From an uncultured Planctomycetaceae bacterium (GTDB lineage: Bacteria; Planctomycetota; Planctomycetia; Pirellulales; UBA1268), in NCBI GenBank assembly GCA_903958265.1, contig CAJBSQ010000309.1:1-7707 (forward strand): DNA of 7,707 bases. Direction: 5' to 3'. The notes beneath the pieces are model-generated. The model searched no databases. It was given only the letters and a program-made list of their open reading frames with translations, and was not told where the DNA came from. This document shows positions 1-6,733 of the stretch, piece by piece (positions within the stretch are counted from its first letter, which is position 1; the number at the start of each line of letters is the position of its first letter). The position numbers and the translations under genes are program-made.

Positions 1-243
1 TCGTGGAAGATCACCGATTTCTCGGGGCCCGGCGCGGCAACGCTCGCCAACTACACGCTCAGCGGCACGACGTTTACCGACTCGACGGGTGCGCTGCTCG
101 ACACCGGCACGCAGGGCTCGTTCAGCATTACCAACGACGGCCAGGATGTGTTCCTGCTGTTCACTGCCGTGCCGGAGCCGACGATGACGGTCGCCGCGCT
201 CTCGACGCTGGGGTTGGTCATCGCGATGCGGCGGCGGCGGTGA
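1..243 (+). CDS. PEP-CTERM sorting-domain protein, 3' end only
   Basis: This is the last 80 codons of a gene whose start lies left of the window; reading frame 1 is open from base 1 to a TGA at 241-243. The end shows the classic tripartite PEP-CTERM signal: Val-Pro-Glu-Pro (VPEP), a hydrophobic stretch (about VAALSTLGLVIAM), and a terminal Arg cluster (RRRR). In the known system, proteins with this tail are exported, then processed by an exosortase and placed at the cell surface or in extracellular matrix. The visible part before the tail is rich in Thr, Ser, Gly and Asp (for example LSGTTFTDSTG), as in beta-rich extracellular domains, but too little is present to name a domain. The permease gene begins 25 bp downstream on the same strand, so the two could share a transcript, although a functional link is not obvious. 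The tail identification is firm; the role of the whole protein is unknown. Confidence 0.82.
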   Translation, partial: SWKITDFSGPGAATLANYTLSGTTFTDSTGALLDTGTQGSFSITNDGQDVFLLFTAVPEPTMTVAALSTLGLVIAMRRRR

Positions 244-268
244 TCCCACAGCAGCTGGGCGGTGTCCG

Positions 269-1534
269 ATGACGCTCTCGGCCATCTGTGTGGCCGCGCT
301 CGTGGCAGTGGTTGCGGTGAGCTGCGCCTGCAGCGTTAACGTGGGCCTGCTGGCGATCCCGCTGGCCTGGCTCATCGGTGTTTTTGTAGCCCCGGGCTAC
401 GGCCTCGAGCTCACCGCCAAAGCGGTCGCCGGCTTCTTTCCAGCCGACCTGTTCCTCACGCTCCTCGGCGTCACGATGCTCTTCACGGTGGCGCGGGCCA
501 ACGGGACCCTCGGCCTGGTGACGCGGGCCGCCGAACGGCTCTGCAGTTCCAGGCCGGCGGCCCTCGGGCCGCTGTTCTTCGCGCTGGCGGTGGCCGTGTC
601 GGCAGCTGGGGCGGGAAACGTGCCAGCGACGGCGGTCCTTGCGCCGCCCGCGATGCTCGCGGCGCTGCGGGCCGGGGTGTCACCGCTGGTGATGATGGTG
701 ATGGTGGGCCACGGGGCAATCGGTGGCGGACTATCGCCGATCACTCCGATGGGAGTGGTCGCCGACGAGAAGCTTGCCGACATGGGCCTCAGCGGGCATG
801 CCGGCTACACCTTCGCCATGAACGTGCTTGTCAACGCCCTGGTCGCCGGCGCGGGCTACCTGCTGCTGGGCGGATGGAGGACCGGGACTTGCCGGATCGA
901 CGCGGCGAATCAGATTGATACGACAGCGTATCGCGGCGACGCCAGGCACTGGCTCACGCTGGCCGCCGTGGTGGCCGTGATCGTGGCCGCGGCGGTGTTT
1001 CGCGCGCACGTCGGCTTCTCTGCTCTGACCGCGGCGACGCTGCTGATGCTGCTCAGCCCCGGGGACGAGCCGCGGGTACTCAGGGACATGCCCTGGGGAG
1101 TGATCCTGATGGTCTGCGGGATGAGCATGCTCGTGGCCCTCTGCGAGAAGACCGGTGCTGTGGCAGTGATCAGCCGATGGATTGCGGCCTGTGCCACGCC
1201 CGGCACGCTCAACGCCTGGCTGGCGGGGCTCACGGGCCTGGTATCGGTATTCAGTAGCACGTCGGGCGTCGTGCTACCGACATTCCTGCCGACCGTTCCC
1301 GAGGTGATCCGCCAGACCGGCCAAGAGCCGACGACGGCGACGCTTCTCGCCGCTGCTACCGCGATCAACGTGGGCAGCAACCTGGTGGACGTGTCGAGCG
1401 TGTCCACGATCGGAGCGCTCTGCGTGGCGGCCTGCCCCGACGAGCACCTCCGCGGCGTGCTCTATCGGCAGGGGCTCGCCTGGGGCCTGGCGATGACAGT
1501 GGTCGGGGCGATCGCCTGCTGGGCGGTGCTCTGA
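269..1534 (+). CDS. MatC-like dicarboxylate permease (SLC13/DASS-type carrier)
   Basis: A 421-residue, very hydrophobic protein with roughly ten or more membrane segments, so an inner-membrane permease. The N-terminal half matches the MatC_N pattern I know from rhizobial malonate carriers: an N-terminal NVGLLAIPLAWLIG segment (24-37), then FFPADLFLTLLGVTMLF (56-72) followed by a short ARANGTL turn, and a GGLSPITPMG re-entrant-type motif (152-162). The second half repeats the plan, with an FSSTSG motif (328-333) before VLPTFLPTVPE and an INVGSNLVDVSS segment (366-377). Two such Ser/Thr-containing hairpins are expected in ion-coupled carriers of this superfamily. The length is close to that of characterised MatC proteins. 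Likely substrates are malonate, succinate or another small dicarboxylate; the sequence alone cannot decide. The ATG at 269 has only a weak purine-rich region (GGGCGG) upstream, so either translation starts weakly or it is helped by the gene before it. The gene converges with the lipoprotein gene. Confidence 0.78.
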   Translation: MTLSAICVAALVAVVAVSCACSVNVGLLAIPLAWLIGVFVAPGYGLELTAKAVAGFFPADLFLTLLGVTMLFTVARANGTLGLVTRAAERLCSSRPAALGPLFFALAVAVSAAGAGNVPATAVLAPPAMLAALRAGVSPLVMMVMVGHGAIGGGLSPITPMGVVADEKLADMGLSGHAGYTFAMNVLVNALVAGAGYLLLGGWRTGTCRIDAANQIDTTAYRGDARHWLTLAAVVAVIVAAAVFRAHVGFSALTAATLLMLLSPGDEPRVLRDMPWGVILMVCGMSMLVALCEKTGAVAVISRWIAACATPGTLNAWLAGLTGLVSVFSSTSGVVLPTFLPTVPEVIRQTGQEPTTATLLAAATAINVGSNLVDVSSVSTIGALCVAACPDEHLRGVLYRQGLAWGLAMTVVGAIACWAVL

Positions 1535-1556
1535 CCGAACCGTCTGCGACCAGTGG

Positions 1557-1976
1557 CTATTTCTTCGTCTTCACGTCGACGTCGAACACGTTGGCCTTCC
1601 CGGGGATCACGTTGCACTCGAGCGTGCTCTTCACGTTGTAGTCCGGCGGGATGATCACCGCGTTTGGGCTGTCGGTGTCGGTGAGTAGTTGCACACGGTA
1701 CTTCCCCGAGGCCGCCCCCTGGCGGTTGCCAGGCCCCTGCCGGCCAAGCCGGAACACGCCGTCTTTGTCGGTCTGGGCAAGGGCCCGGGGCCGGGAGGCA
1801 TCGAGCGGCTGAAAGACGACCTGCACGCCCTTCGCAGGCTTGCCGTCGATCCGGATGGTGCCGGAAACCTCCGTGATTCGCAGCCACCAGTCACCGCACC
1901 CTGTCGCTGCGAGGCAGGCCAGGAGAATGACGGGCGTCAGGCGGCGGTGGCTCCACGGGGATGTTCCACGGACCAT
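1557..1976 (-). CDS. small lipoprotein with carboxypeptidase-regulatory-like fold
   Basis: A 139-residue predicted lipoprotein. The N-terminus has a basic region (residues 9-12, SHRR), a hydrophobic core (TPVILLACLA) and a lipobox ATGC with the acylated Cys at 27. The mature part starts EVSGTIRIDGKPAKGVQVVF (36-55), typical of the transthyretin/carboxypeptidase regulatory-like beta sandwich, continues with TDKDGVFRLG (69-78) and GKYRVQLLTD (91-100), and ends with an IPPDYNVKSTL plus IPGKANVFDVDV pattern seen over and over in planctomycete lipoproteins encoded beside DUF1559 genes. The ATG at 1976 is chosen because a strong GGAGGT lies 6 nt upstream and the signal peptide begins there; the frame stays open further upstream to 2108, but only across the end of the DUF1559 gene. 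It follows DUF1559 by 28 bp, so they are very likely co-transcribed. The molecular role is unknown. Confidence 0.88.
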   Translation of the reverse strand: MVRGTSPWSHRRLTPVILLACLAATGCGDWWLRITEVSGTIRIDGKPAKGVQVVFQPLDASRPRALAQTDKDGVFRLGRQGPGNRQGAASGKYRVQLLTDTDSPNAVIIPPDYNVKSTLECNVIPGKANVFDVDVKTKK

Positions 1977-1982
1977 CAGGCG

Positions 1983-1988
1983 ACCTCC
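1983..1988 (-). promoter_or_regulatory. strong Shine-Dalgarno site of the lipoprotein gene
   Basis: GGAGGT on the minus strand, 6 nt before the ATG at 1976. It decides the start of the lipoprotein gene against the longer open frame. It sits in the 28-bp gap after the DUF1559 stop codon at 2005-2007. Confidence 0.8.
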
Positions 1989-2004
1989 AAGGGCTTCGAG
2001 TGGA

Positions 2005-3057
2005 CTACTTGTCGGTGCCGTCGGCCCCGATCGAATCATCGCGCCGGGCGACTCCGCAGAGCACGAGCGGCTCGATCGAGTCGGAGAAGAAACGTACCGA
2101 GCCATCACCGATCAGGAAGTTCGCCCCGCCCTGGTGCCAGCTGCTGAACCCCTTGCCGAAAGAGCCCGATGCAGGATTGAAGTCGTTGATGTACCAGCCG
2201 CCAGAGGACGCCGTCGGATATCCCGTCGGGTAGTTGGGAGAACTCGGCCCGGCGGTCCGAGCCAGGCAGCGGCCCGCGCCGTTTCGGCTTGTGCCGTTGG
2301 AGGGCTTGCCGTTGCCAGCCCAGACGGCGGCATAGCTTCCCCTGCCCGCATCGGCGGCTGCAGCGGAGACGGCTCCCGCTCGTTCACCGGCAAGGAGTGT
2401 CTTACTGAGGCCGTCGGGAAACTTCTTCAGCTGAAGGCCACGGGTCATGTCGCGGAAGCCGAAGAAGGCGCCGCCTGAGTCGTTGGCATTGTTTGGGCCA
2501 TTCGAGCCGTTGCCGGCCGTATTGACCTTCCCGTCACCGGCGCTGCCAACGTAGTTGCTCGTCGCCAGAAAGAATCCCGAGGCAAGCGTGGCCTTGTCAC
2601 CGAAGTCAGAGAGTTCGTTCAGCGCACTGGCATTGTCGGAGGCGCAGCGAAACATGCTGATCGGGGTCTGGAGGGCGGCCTTGATCGTCGCGGGAGGCGA
2701 CGGCAGATAGGTGTCGAGTTCGGTGGTGCCCGTGTTGAGTGCCGTGAAGAGCTGCGAGTTTTCGGTGTACGGCAGGATGAACACACCCCAACCCCAGGCG
2801 GCACGGTTCGTGTTGACGTATTCGAAGCCCGCGGGCAGCGTCTTGGTGGCGCTCTCGTGAGACAGGATGCCGAGACCAATCTGCTTGAGATTATTGGAGC
2901 AGGCCATCCGGCGAGCCGCTTCGCGAGCTGACTGGACGGCCGGCAGCAGCAGGCCGATGAGCGTGGCGATGATCGCGATCACCACCAGGAGTTCGACGAG
3001 TGTGAACCCAAGCTGGCTGCGTCGGGAAGCGTGACGCCGGGAGCATGACATGAACAT
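2005..3057 (-). CDS. DUF1559 protein with prepilin-type N-terminus
   Basis: A 350-residue protein of the planctomycete DUF1559 family. The N-terminus is a type IV prepilin/type II pseudopilin leader: a short basic segment (RRHASRRSQLG), then the cleavage/methylation site G17|F18 TLVE, with Glu at the fifth mature position (E22), and a hydrophobic helix (LLVVIAIIATLIGLLLPAV). The family signature AREAARRMACSNNLKQIGLG follows directly. Near the C-terminus is the second family hallmark, WHQGGANFLIGDGSVRFF (307-324), in which His308, Asp318 and Ser320 stand in the usual spacing. The known part is that such leaders are cut by a prepilin peptidase and the protein ends up in the envelope; the job of these numerous paralogues is unresolved. 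The ATG at 3057 is preferred over the one at 3051 because GAGGG lies 8 nt upstream. The frame is open much further upstream, but that part lies over the CoA-transferase gene in another frame and has no coding character. Confidence 0.92.
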   Translation of the reverse strand: MFMSCSRRHASRRSQLGFTLVELLVVIAIIATLIGLLLPAVQSAREAARRMACSNNLKQIGLGILSHESATKTLPAGFEYVNTNRAAWGWGVFILPYTENSQLFTALNTGTTELDTYLPSPPATIKAALQTPISMFRCASDNASALNELSDFGDKATLASGFFLATSNYVGSAGDGKVNTAGNGSNGPNNANDSGGAFFGFRDMTRGLQLKKFPDGLSKTLLAGERAGAVSAAAADAGRGSYAAVWAGNGKPSNGTSRNGAGRCLARTAGPSSPNYPTGYPTASSGGWYINDFNPASGSFGKGFSSWHQGGANFLIGDGSVRFFSDSIEPLVLCGVARRDDSIGADGTDK

Positions 3058-3178
3058 GATGAAAACCCTCGGGCGTGCCGGCGAAGCGCCGACGACCGTG
3101 CCATGTATTCCAAAGACTAAGAAAAGTATACAGCCTGAGCCGTCGGCGCGGGAGTGGTCTTTCCGCAGTGATACCGGC
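3058..3178 (-). promoter_or_regulatory. gap with likely promoter of the DUF1559-lipoprotein pair
   Basis: This 121-bp stretch is the only gap of any size in the minus-strand series and contains the most AT-rich patch in the area (about 3105-3132). On the minus strand it holds TATACT (3130-3125), one mismatch from the TATAAT consensus, overlapping a GTATAC palindrome (3126-3131); I see no convincing -35 box 17 bp upstream. Nearer the gene is a small GC hairpin, CGGCG/CGCCG with a 3-nt loop (3079-3091), and a GAGGG ribosome-binding site at 3066-3070. I see no clear terminator for the CoA-transferase gene here. A separate promoter is inferred from the gap and AT content, not proven. Confidence 0.35.
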
Positions 3179-4408
3179 TTAGGAACCACTGGCGGCCGGG
3201 GCCGTAGGACTCTCGACCGCCCCGTTGCCGGGCAGCATCGGCCCGGAGACCCCACGAGCGGGCATGAGCCAGGCGTTGCGAACCTCCTCCGTGTGCTCAC
3301 CCAAGCGCGGCCAGCTCGGCTGGAGGGCCGGCTTCTCGCCGTCGATGCGAAACGGTGTGCCGGCCGTGAGCACTCTACGGCCGTCGCGATCGACGAGCGG
3401 ATGCCACATCCCGCGGGCGGCCAGCTGGGGGTCGGCGAGCACATGCGACATATCGTTGATCGACGAAGCCGGAACTCTCGCCTGCTCGAGGATCGAAAGC
3501 CACTCGGCCACGGGGCGAGCGGCGAGGCGGACGTTGACCTGCGACTCGAGGTGCGCTGCGTTGTGGCAGCGGTCTTGATTGGTGACCAAGAGCGGGTCAT
3601 CGGCGAGCGGCTCGTCGCCCAACGCTCGGCAGAGCGTCCGCCAGAGCTGGTCGTTGCCCGCCGCGATCACGAGTTGCCCGTCCGCCGCCCGAAACGCCTG
3701 AAACGGCGAGATCGACGGATGGCGGGTGCCGAGCGGCACGGGGGGCTCTCCGGACAGGGTGAATCTCGCCACGGCGTTCTCGAGCACGCTCACCGAGCAG
3801 TCGAGCATCGCGAGGTCGAGGTCACATCCCACTCCGCTTCGTTCCCGTTCCCGCAGGGCAGCGCAGACGCCAGTCGCCGTGTAGATGCCGGCAAGAATGT
3901 CGCTGATCGATGAGCCGACGCGGACGGGCTCATCGGCATCATGGCCCGTGAGGCTCATCAGACCGCTGCGAGCCTGCACGATCACATCGTAGGCGGCCTT
4001 GCCGGCGTCGGGGCCGGAGCGGCCAAATCCAGTGACCGACGCATACACGAGCCGGGGGTTGCGGGCCCGCAGCACGTCGCTCCCGAAACCAAGCCGCTCC
4101 ATCGTGCCCGGCCGGAAGTTTTCCACCAAGACGTCGGCCCGATCCAGAAGCGCAAAAAATGTCTCTCGACTGTCTGGATCCTTGAGATCGAGCACGACGC
4201 TCTTCTTGCCACGATTCACGCTGGCGAAGTAACCGCTCTCGCCGCTCGGCAGGAAGGGGCCGTACTGGCGGGCATCGTCGCCACCGTCGGGCCGCTCAAT
4301 TTTCACGACCTCAGCGCCCAGGTCGGCGAGCATCATGGTGCAGAACGGGCCGGCCAAAACCCGCGTGAGGTCAAGAACCCGGATCCCTGAAAGCGGCTTC
4401 GTCGACAT
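3179..4408 (-). CDS. class III (CaiB/BaiF) CoA-transferase, SUGCT-like
   Basis: A 409-residue cytoplasmic CoA-transferase, close to the family's usual length of about 400. It begins with the standard LSGIRVLDLTRVLAGPF block (6-22), followed by DLGAEVVKIERP (29-40), NRGKKSVVLDLKD (65-77), VENFRPG (95-101) and the TGFG...GP turn (126-133). Asp170 in GSSISDILAG is at the position of the catalytic Asp that forms the mixed-anhydride and thioester intermediates in formyl-CoA transferase. Blocks such as GTRHPSISPFQAF (227-239) and VIAAGND (247-253) resemble human SUGCT, which moves CoA from succinyl-CoA to glutarate or 3-hydroxymethylglutarate; a dicarboxylate acceptor is therefore my best guess, but family members vary widely in substrate. 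The last 25 or so residues are a Pro/Ala/Gly/Ser-rich tail that is not part of the usual fold. It lies 26 bp after the hydrolase/esterase gene and is probably in its operon. The start has only a weak GGAG 11 nt upstream. Confidence 0.9.
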   Translation of the reverse strand: MSTKPLSGIRVLDLTRVLAGPFCTMMLADLGAEVVKIERPDGGDDARQYGPFLPSGESGYFASVNRGKKSVVLDLKDPDSRETFFALLDRADVLVENFRPGTMERLGFGSDVLRARNPRLVYASVTGFGRSGPDAGKAAYDVIVQARSGLMSLTGHDADEPVRVGSSISDILAGIYTATGVCAALRERERSGVGCDLDLAMLDCSVSVLENAVARFTLSGEPPVPLGTRHPSISPFQAFRAADGQLVIAAGNDQLWRTLCRALGDEPLADDPLLVTNQDRCHNAAHLESQVNVRLAARPVAEWLSILEQARVPASSINDMSHVLADPQLAARGMWHPLVDRDGRRVLTAGTPFRIDGEKPALQPSWPRLGEHTEEVRNAWLMPARGVSGPMLPGNGAVESPTAPAASGS

Positions 4409-4434
4409 CGTGGCGCGGGCTCCGTGGTCCGCCC

Positions 4435-6714
4435 TCAGTGGGGGGCCTTGAGGTGATGATTCAGGAACCGGAAAACGGCCGCCTCCACGTCAAACGCTTC
4501 GTAGTCGAGATCGAAGGTGTGCGGGGCACCTGGGATTTCGATGAGTTCGTGTTCCACGCCCCCCTTGGCCAGCGCCGCCGCGAACGTCCGGCTTTGGGAG
4601 ACATCCACCACGGTATCGCCCGTGCCGTGGATCAGCATCACGGGCGCGTCTCCCGAGTCGCAGTAGCTGATCGGCGACGCGCGACGATAGCTCTCCGGAT
4701 CTTCCTCCCTCGTCTTCAAGAACATCTTCATGTCGTGGTAGTTCATGAGGTCGACCGCGCCGTAGAGATTCACCGCACACCGCACGCTCGTGGGTATCTC
4801 GTCGCGGGCCGCGGGTTCCAGGCCGTCCCTGGGCCCCGTCACCGCCAGCATCGCCGCCAGATTGCCCCCCGCCGAGCCGCCGATCACTCCGATCCTGTCC
4901 GAGTCGATCCCCAGGCGATCGGCGTGTTGCCGCAGCCAGCGAACGGCCGTCTTGGCGTCCTGCAGGTTTCGCGGCCAGGTGGGTTTCTGGATGCCCTTCG
5001 ACCAGAGCAGGTAGTCGATGCTCATCCCCACATAGCCGTTGCGGGCCAGATGCGAGCCGATGTTCACCTCGCGGCGGCGGTCCTTGTCGCCGTCGTTGAA
5101 GCCGCCCCCATGGATGATGATCACGGCGGGTAACCGGTGATCCTTTGGCATCTCCAGAGGGAAGTAGAGGTCGGCCTTCTGGGTGCGGTCTGCGGGCAGG
5201 TACGACACGTCCCGCTCCACGCGGACATCGTCCGGAAACACGACGGTCCGCTCCTTCCTCTTCACGGCCGGCTTCTCTGCCGCTGGCGTGCTCGCGGCAG
5301 GCCGATCAGCGTTCGAGACCCGGCCGTCAAACGTGTCAGCGATTCCGTACACCCGCTGGTTGAGAGCCGTCATCTCCTCGATCAACGGAGACCAGGCAAC
5401 GTATCGCGATGTGACGATGCCCTTGTTGGAGTCACGGTTGGAGGGATCGACTTTGGTGTCGTCGGGATCGTTGTCGGCGTAGCGGTGCCAGTGCCAGCCC
5501 ACGCAGTTCCGCGTTCGCAGCAGACCGAGGGCGAAGTTCTGGTAGAAGAGGCCGCGATCCCGCTGGGCACGGACGAGCCAGCCGGCGCCGCCGGTGTTGC
5601 CCAGGCCGCTGTCGGCCCCCTTGGCGTAGTGTTCGGTGACCATGAACGGCCGGCCCGATTCGCGGGCCCACATCGCCATCTGCTCTTCATCAGGCGTCCA
5701 GGCTCGGTAGTAGTTCACGCAGACCACGTCGCTATACCGGCCGGCGGCGCGGAAGACCTCGGGCAGATCGAACACGGGCTCGTGGAGCCGGACACCAAGG
5801 AACAGGTGGTGAGGATCGACCGTGCGGACGGCGGCTGCGACGATCGAGAGGTAGCGATCGACGGCAAACTCGAGAAACGCTGAGCGGTCGGCAGCGGTGA
5901 TCCCATCGGCTGCAGGAGCGTCCCCATTCCAGCGGGCATTGAGCCAGTCGCGGGCGGCAACATGGCCCGGATCATCGGCCGGGAGGCGGAGATAGTTTTC
6001 GAGCATCGCCCGGCTCCAGGGCATCTCGTTGTCAGAGAAATGTCCCAGCAGCAGCGGATCGTCACGGTGCTCGGCCAGCTGCTCCGCGTGCTCGGCACAA
6101 AACTCCGGAAACTCCGGGTCAAAGATGAACGGGCAGTTGCCGGGATAGCCGACGTGCCCGGCCTTCATGAACGTGCCTCCCCGCTTCTTGCCGTAGGCCG
6201 ACATGAAGCTCCAGAGCCGGGTGGCTGCCAGCGGTTGGGGGGCCTCGTCGAGAAGGTCATGCGTCGACCAGGCTCCGGCGGTGTTAAAGCCCGCCTCCCG
6301 GAGCTGCGCCGTGGCTGCAGCCGCCCAGCGACCTTCGGAGCCAAACCGCCGGACGAGGGCCTCTCGGCCACCGTCCGTTCGGACCGGCGCGATCGAGTTC
6401 ATGCCCCGGCTGATGAAGACCGCGCCCTCGGGATCGACGAGCCACCAGCGATCGAGGATTCGCTCGACGCGGAAGAAGCCCGAGGGAGTCACTCGGCGGG
6501 CCTCGAGTCCGCCAAACCGGTCGAGCGGGCCGTCGATCGGCAGCGGCGGCAGTTCGTCGAGCGTGGTCGTGGCGTGCTCAACGAACGGCATTCCCGGCTT
6601 GACCGCGGCCTCGATCGTTCGTCCGCTCGTCGGGGACGCCGCCGGGCACGACACCGCCGACCAGGCAACCGCCGCAACCATGATCCATTGTCCGCCCGGC
6701 ACGGCACTCGCCAT
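4435..6714 (-). CDS. secreted agarase-like glycoside hydrolase fused to an esterase
   Basis: A 759-residue two-domain enzyme. Residues 1-26 look like an export signal; an AVSC at 20-23 could be a lipobox, so it may be membrane-anchored. Domain 1 (about 65-460) is a clan GH-A TIM barrel resembling GH50-type beta-agarases: GFFRVERILDRWWLVDPEG near its start, SDNE with candidate acid/base Glu230, VTEHY with candidate nucleophile Glu361, and a GWHWHRYADND segment (407-417). A Pro/Ala/Lys-rich linker (about 465-492) leads to domain 2, an alpha/beta-hydrolase of the carbohydrate-esterase/acetyl-hydrolase kind, with an HGGG oxyanion motif (535-538), nucleophile Ser614 in GGSAGG, Asp700 in HGTGD and His732 in APHTF. 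Both catalytic sets look intact. The ATG at 6714 is chosen over an in-frame GTG at 6747 because GGAG lies 9 nt upstream, the signal peptide then starts properly, and overlap with the regulator gene is avoided. The polysaccharide substrate is unknown; assignment to GH50 itself is tentative. Confidence 0.85.
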   Translation of the reverse strand: MASAVPGGQWIMVAAVAWSAVSCPAASPTSGRTIEAAVKPGMPFVEHATTTLDELPPLPIDGPLDRFGGLEARRVTPSGFFRVERILDRWWLVDPEGAVFISRGMNSIAPVRTDGGREALVRRFGSEGRWAAAATAQLREAGFNTAGAWSTHDLLDEAPQPLAATRLWSFMSAYGKKRGGTFMKAGHVGYPGNCPFIFDPEFPEFCAEHAEQLAEHRDDPLLLGHFSDNEMPWSRAMLENYLRLPADDPGHVAARDWLNARWNGDAPAADGITAADRSAFLEFAVDRYLSIVAAAVRTVDPHHLFLGVRLHEPVFDLPEVFRAAGRYSDVVCVNYYRAWTPDEEQMAMWARESGRPFMVTEHYAKGADSGLGNTGGAGWLVRAQRDRGLFYQNFALGLLRTRNCVGWHWHRYADNDPDDTKVDPSNRDSNKGIVTSRYVAWSPLIEEMTALNQRVYGIADTFDGRVSNADRPAASTPAAEKPAVKRKERTVVFPDDVRVERDVSYLPADRTQKADLYFPLEMPKDHRLPAVIIIHGGGFNDGDKDRRREVNIGSHLARNGYVGMSIDYLLWSKGIQKPTWPRNLQDAKTAVRWLRQHADRLGIDSDRIGVIGGSAGGNLAAMLAVTGPRDGLEPAARDEIPTSVRCAVNLYGAVDLMNYHDMKMFLKTREEDPESYRRASPISYCDSGDAPVMLIHGTGDTVVDVSQSRTFAAALAKGGVEHELIEIPGAPHTFDLDYEAFDVEAAVFRFLNHHLKAPH

Positions 6715-6723
6715 CTCGTCTTT

Positions 6724-6727
6724 CTCC
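6724..6727 (-). promoter_or_regulatory. Shine-Dalgarno site supporting the hydrolase start
   Basis: GGAG within CTGGAGAAA on the minus strand, 9 nt before the ATG at 6714. It lies in the 20-nt stretch after the regulator's stop codon and favours this start over the GTG at 6747. Confidence 0.55.
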
Positions 6728-6733
6728 AGCAGG

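Noticed and set aside
3..272. An 89-codon plus-strand ORF at the left edge
   Set aside because: It is out of frame with the PEP-CTERM end, which has a clear VPEP-hydrophobic-RRRR tail in frame 1; the 89-residue product is His/Arg/Ala-rich with no family pattern.
1535..1556. Possible bidirectional terminator between the convergent genes
   Set aside because: The 22-bp gap shows no stable inverted repeat or T-tract on either strand.
1840..2478. A 212-codon plus-strand ORF across the lipoprotein/DUF1559 junction
   Set aside because: It crosses two well-supported minus-strand genes and the gap between them, and its product is Arg/Ala-rich without known motifs.
3058..3600. Upstream extension of the DUF1559 reading frame by 181 codons
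   Set aside because: It overlaps the CoA-transferase gene on the same strand in another frame, its composition is Arg/Ser/Pro-rich, and a prepilin leader must be near the N-terminus; the ATG at 3057 with its own ribosome-binding site fits.
3050..3913. A 287-codon plus-strand ORF opposite the CoA-transferase
   Set aside because: It is an antisense shadow: His/Arg-rich, with no recognisable domain or ribosome-binding site, and fully explained by the conserved CaiB/BaiF gene on the other strand.
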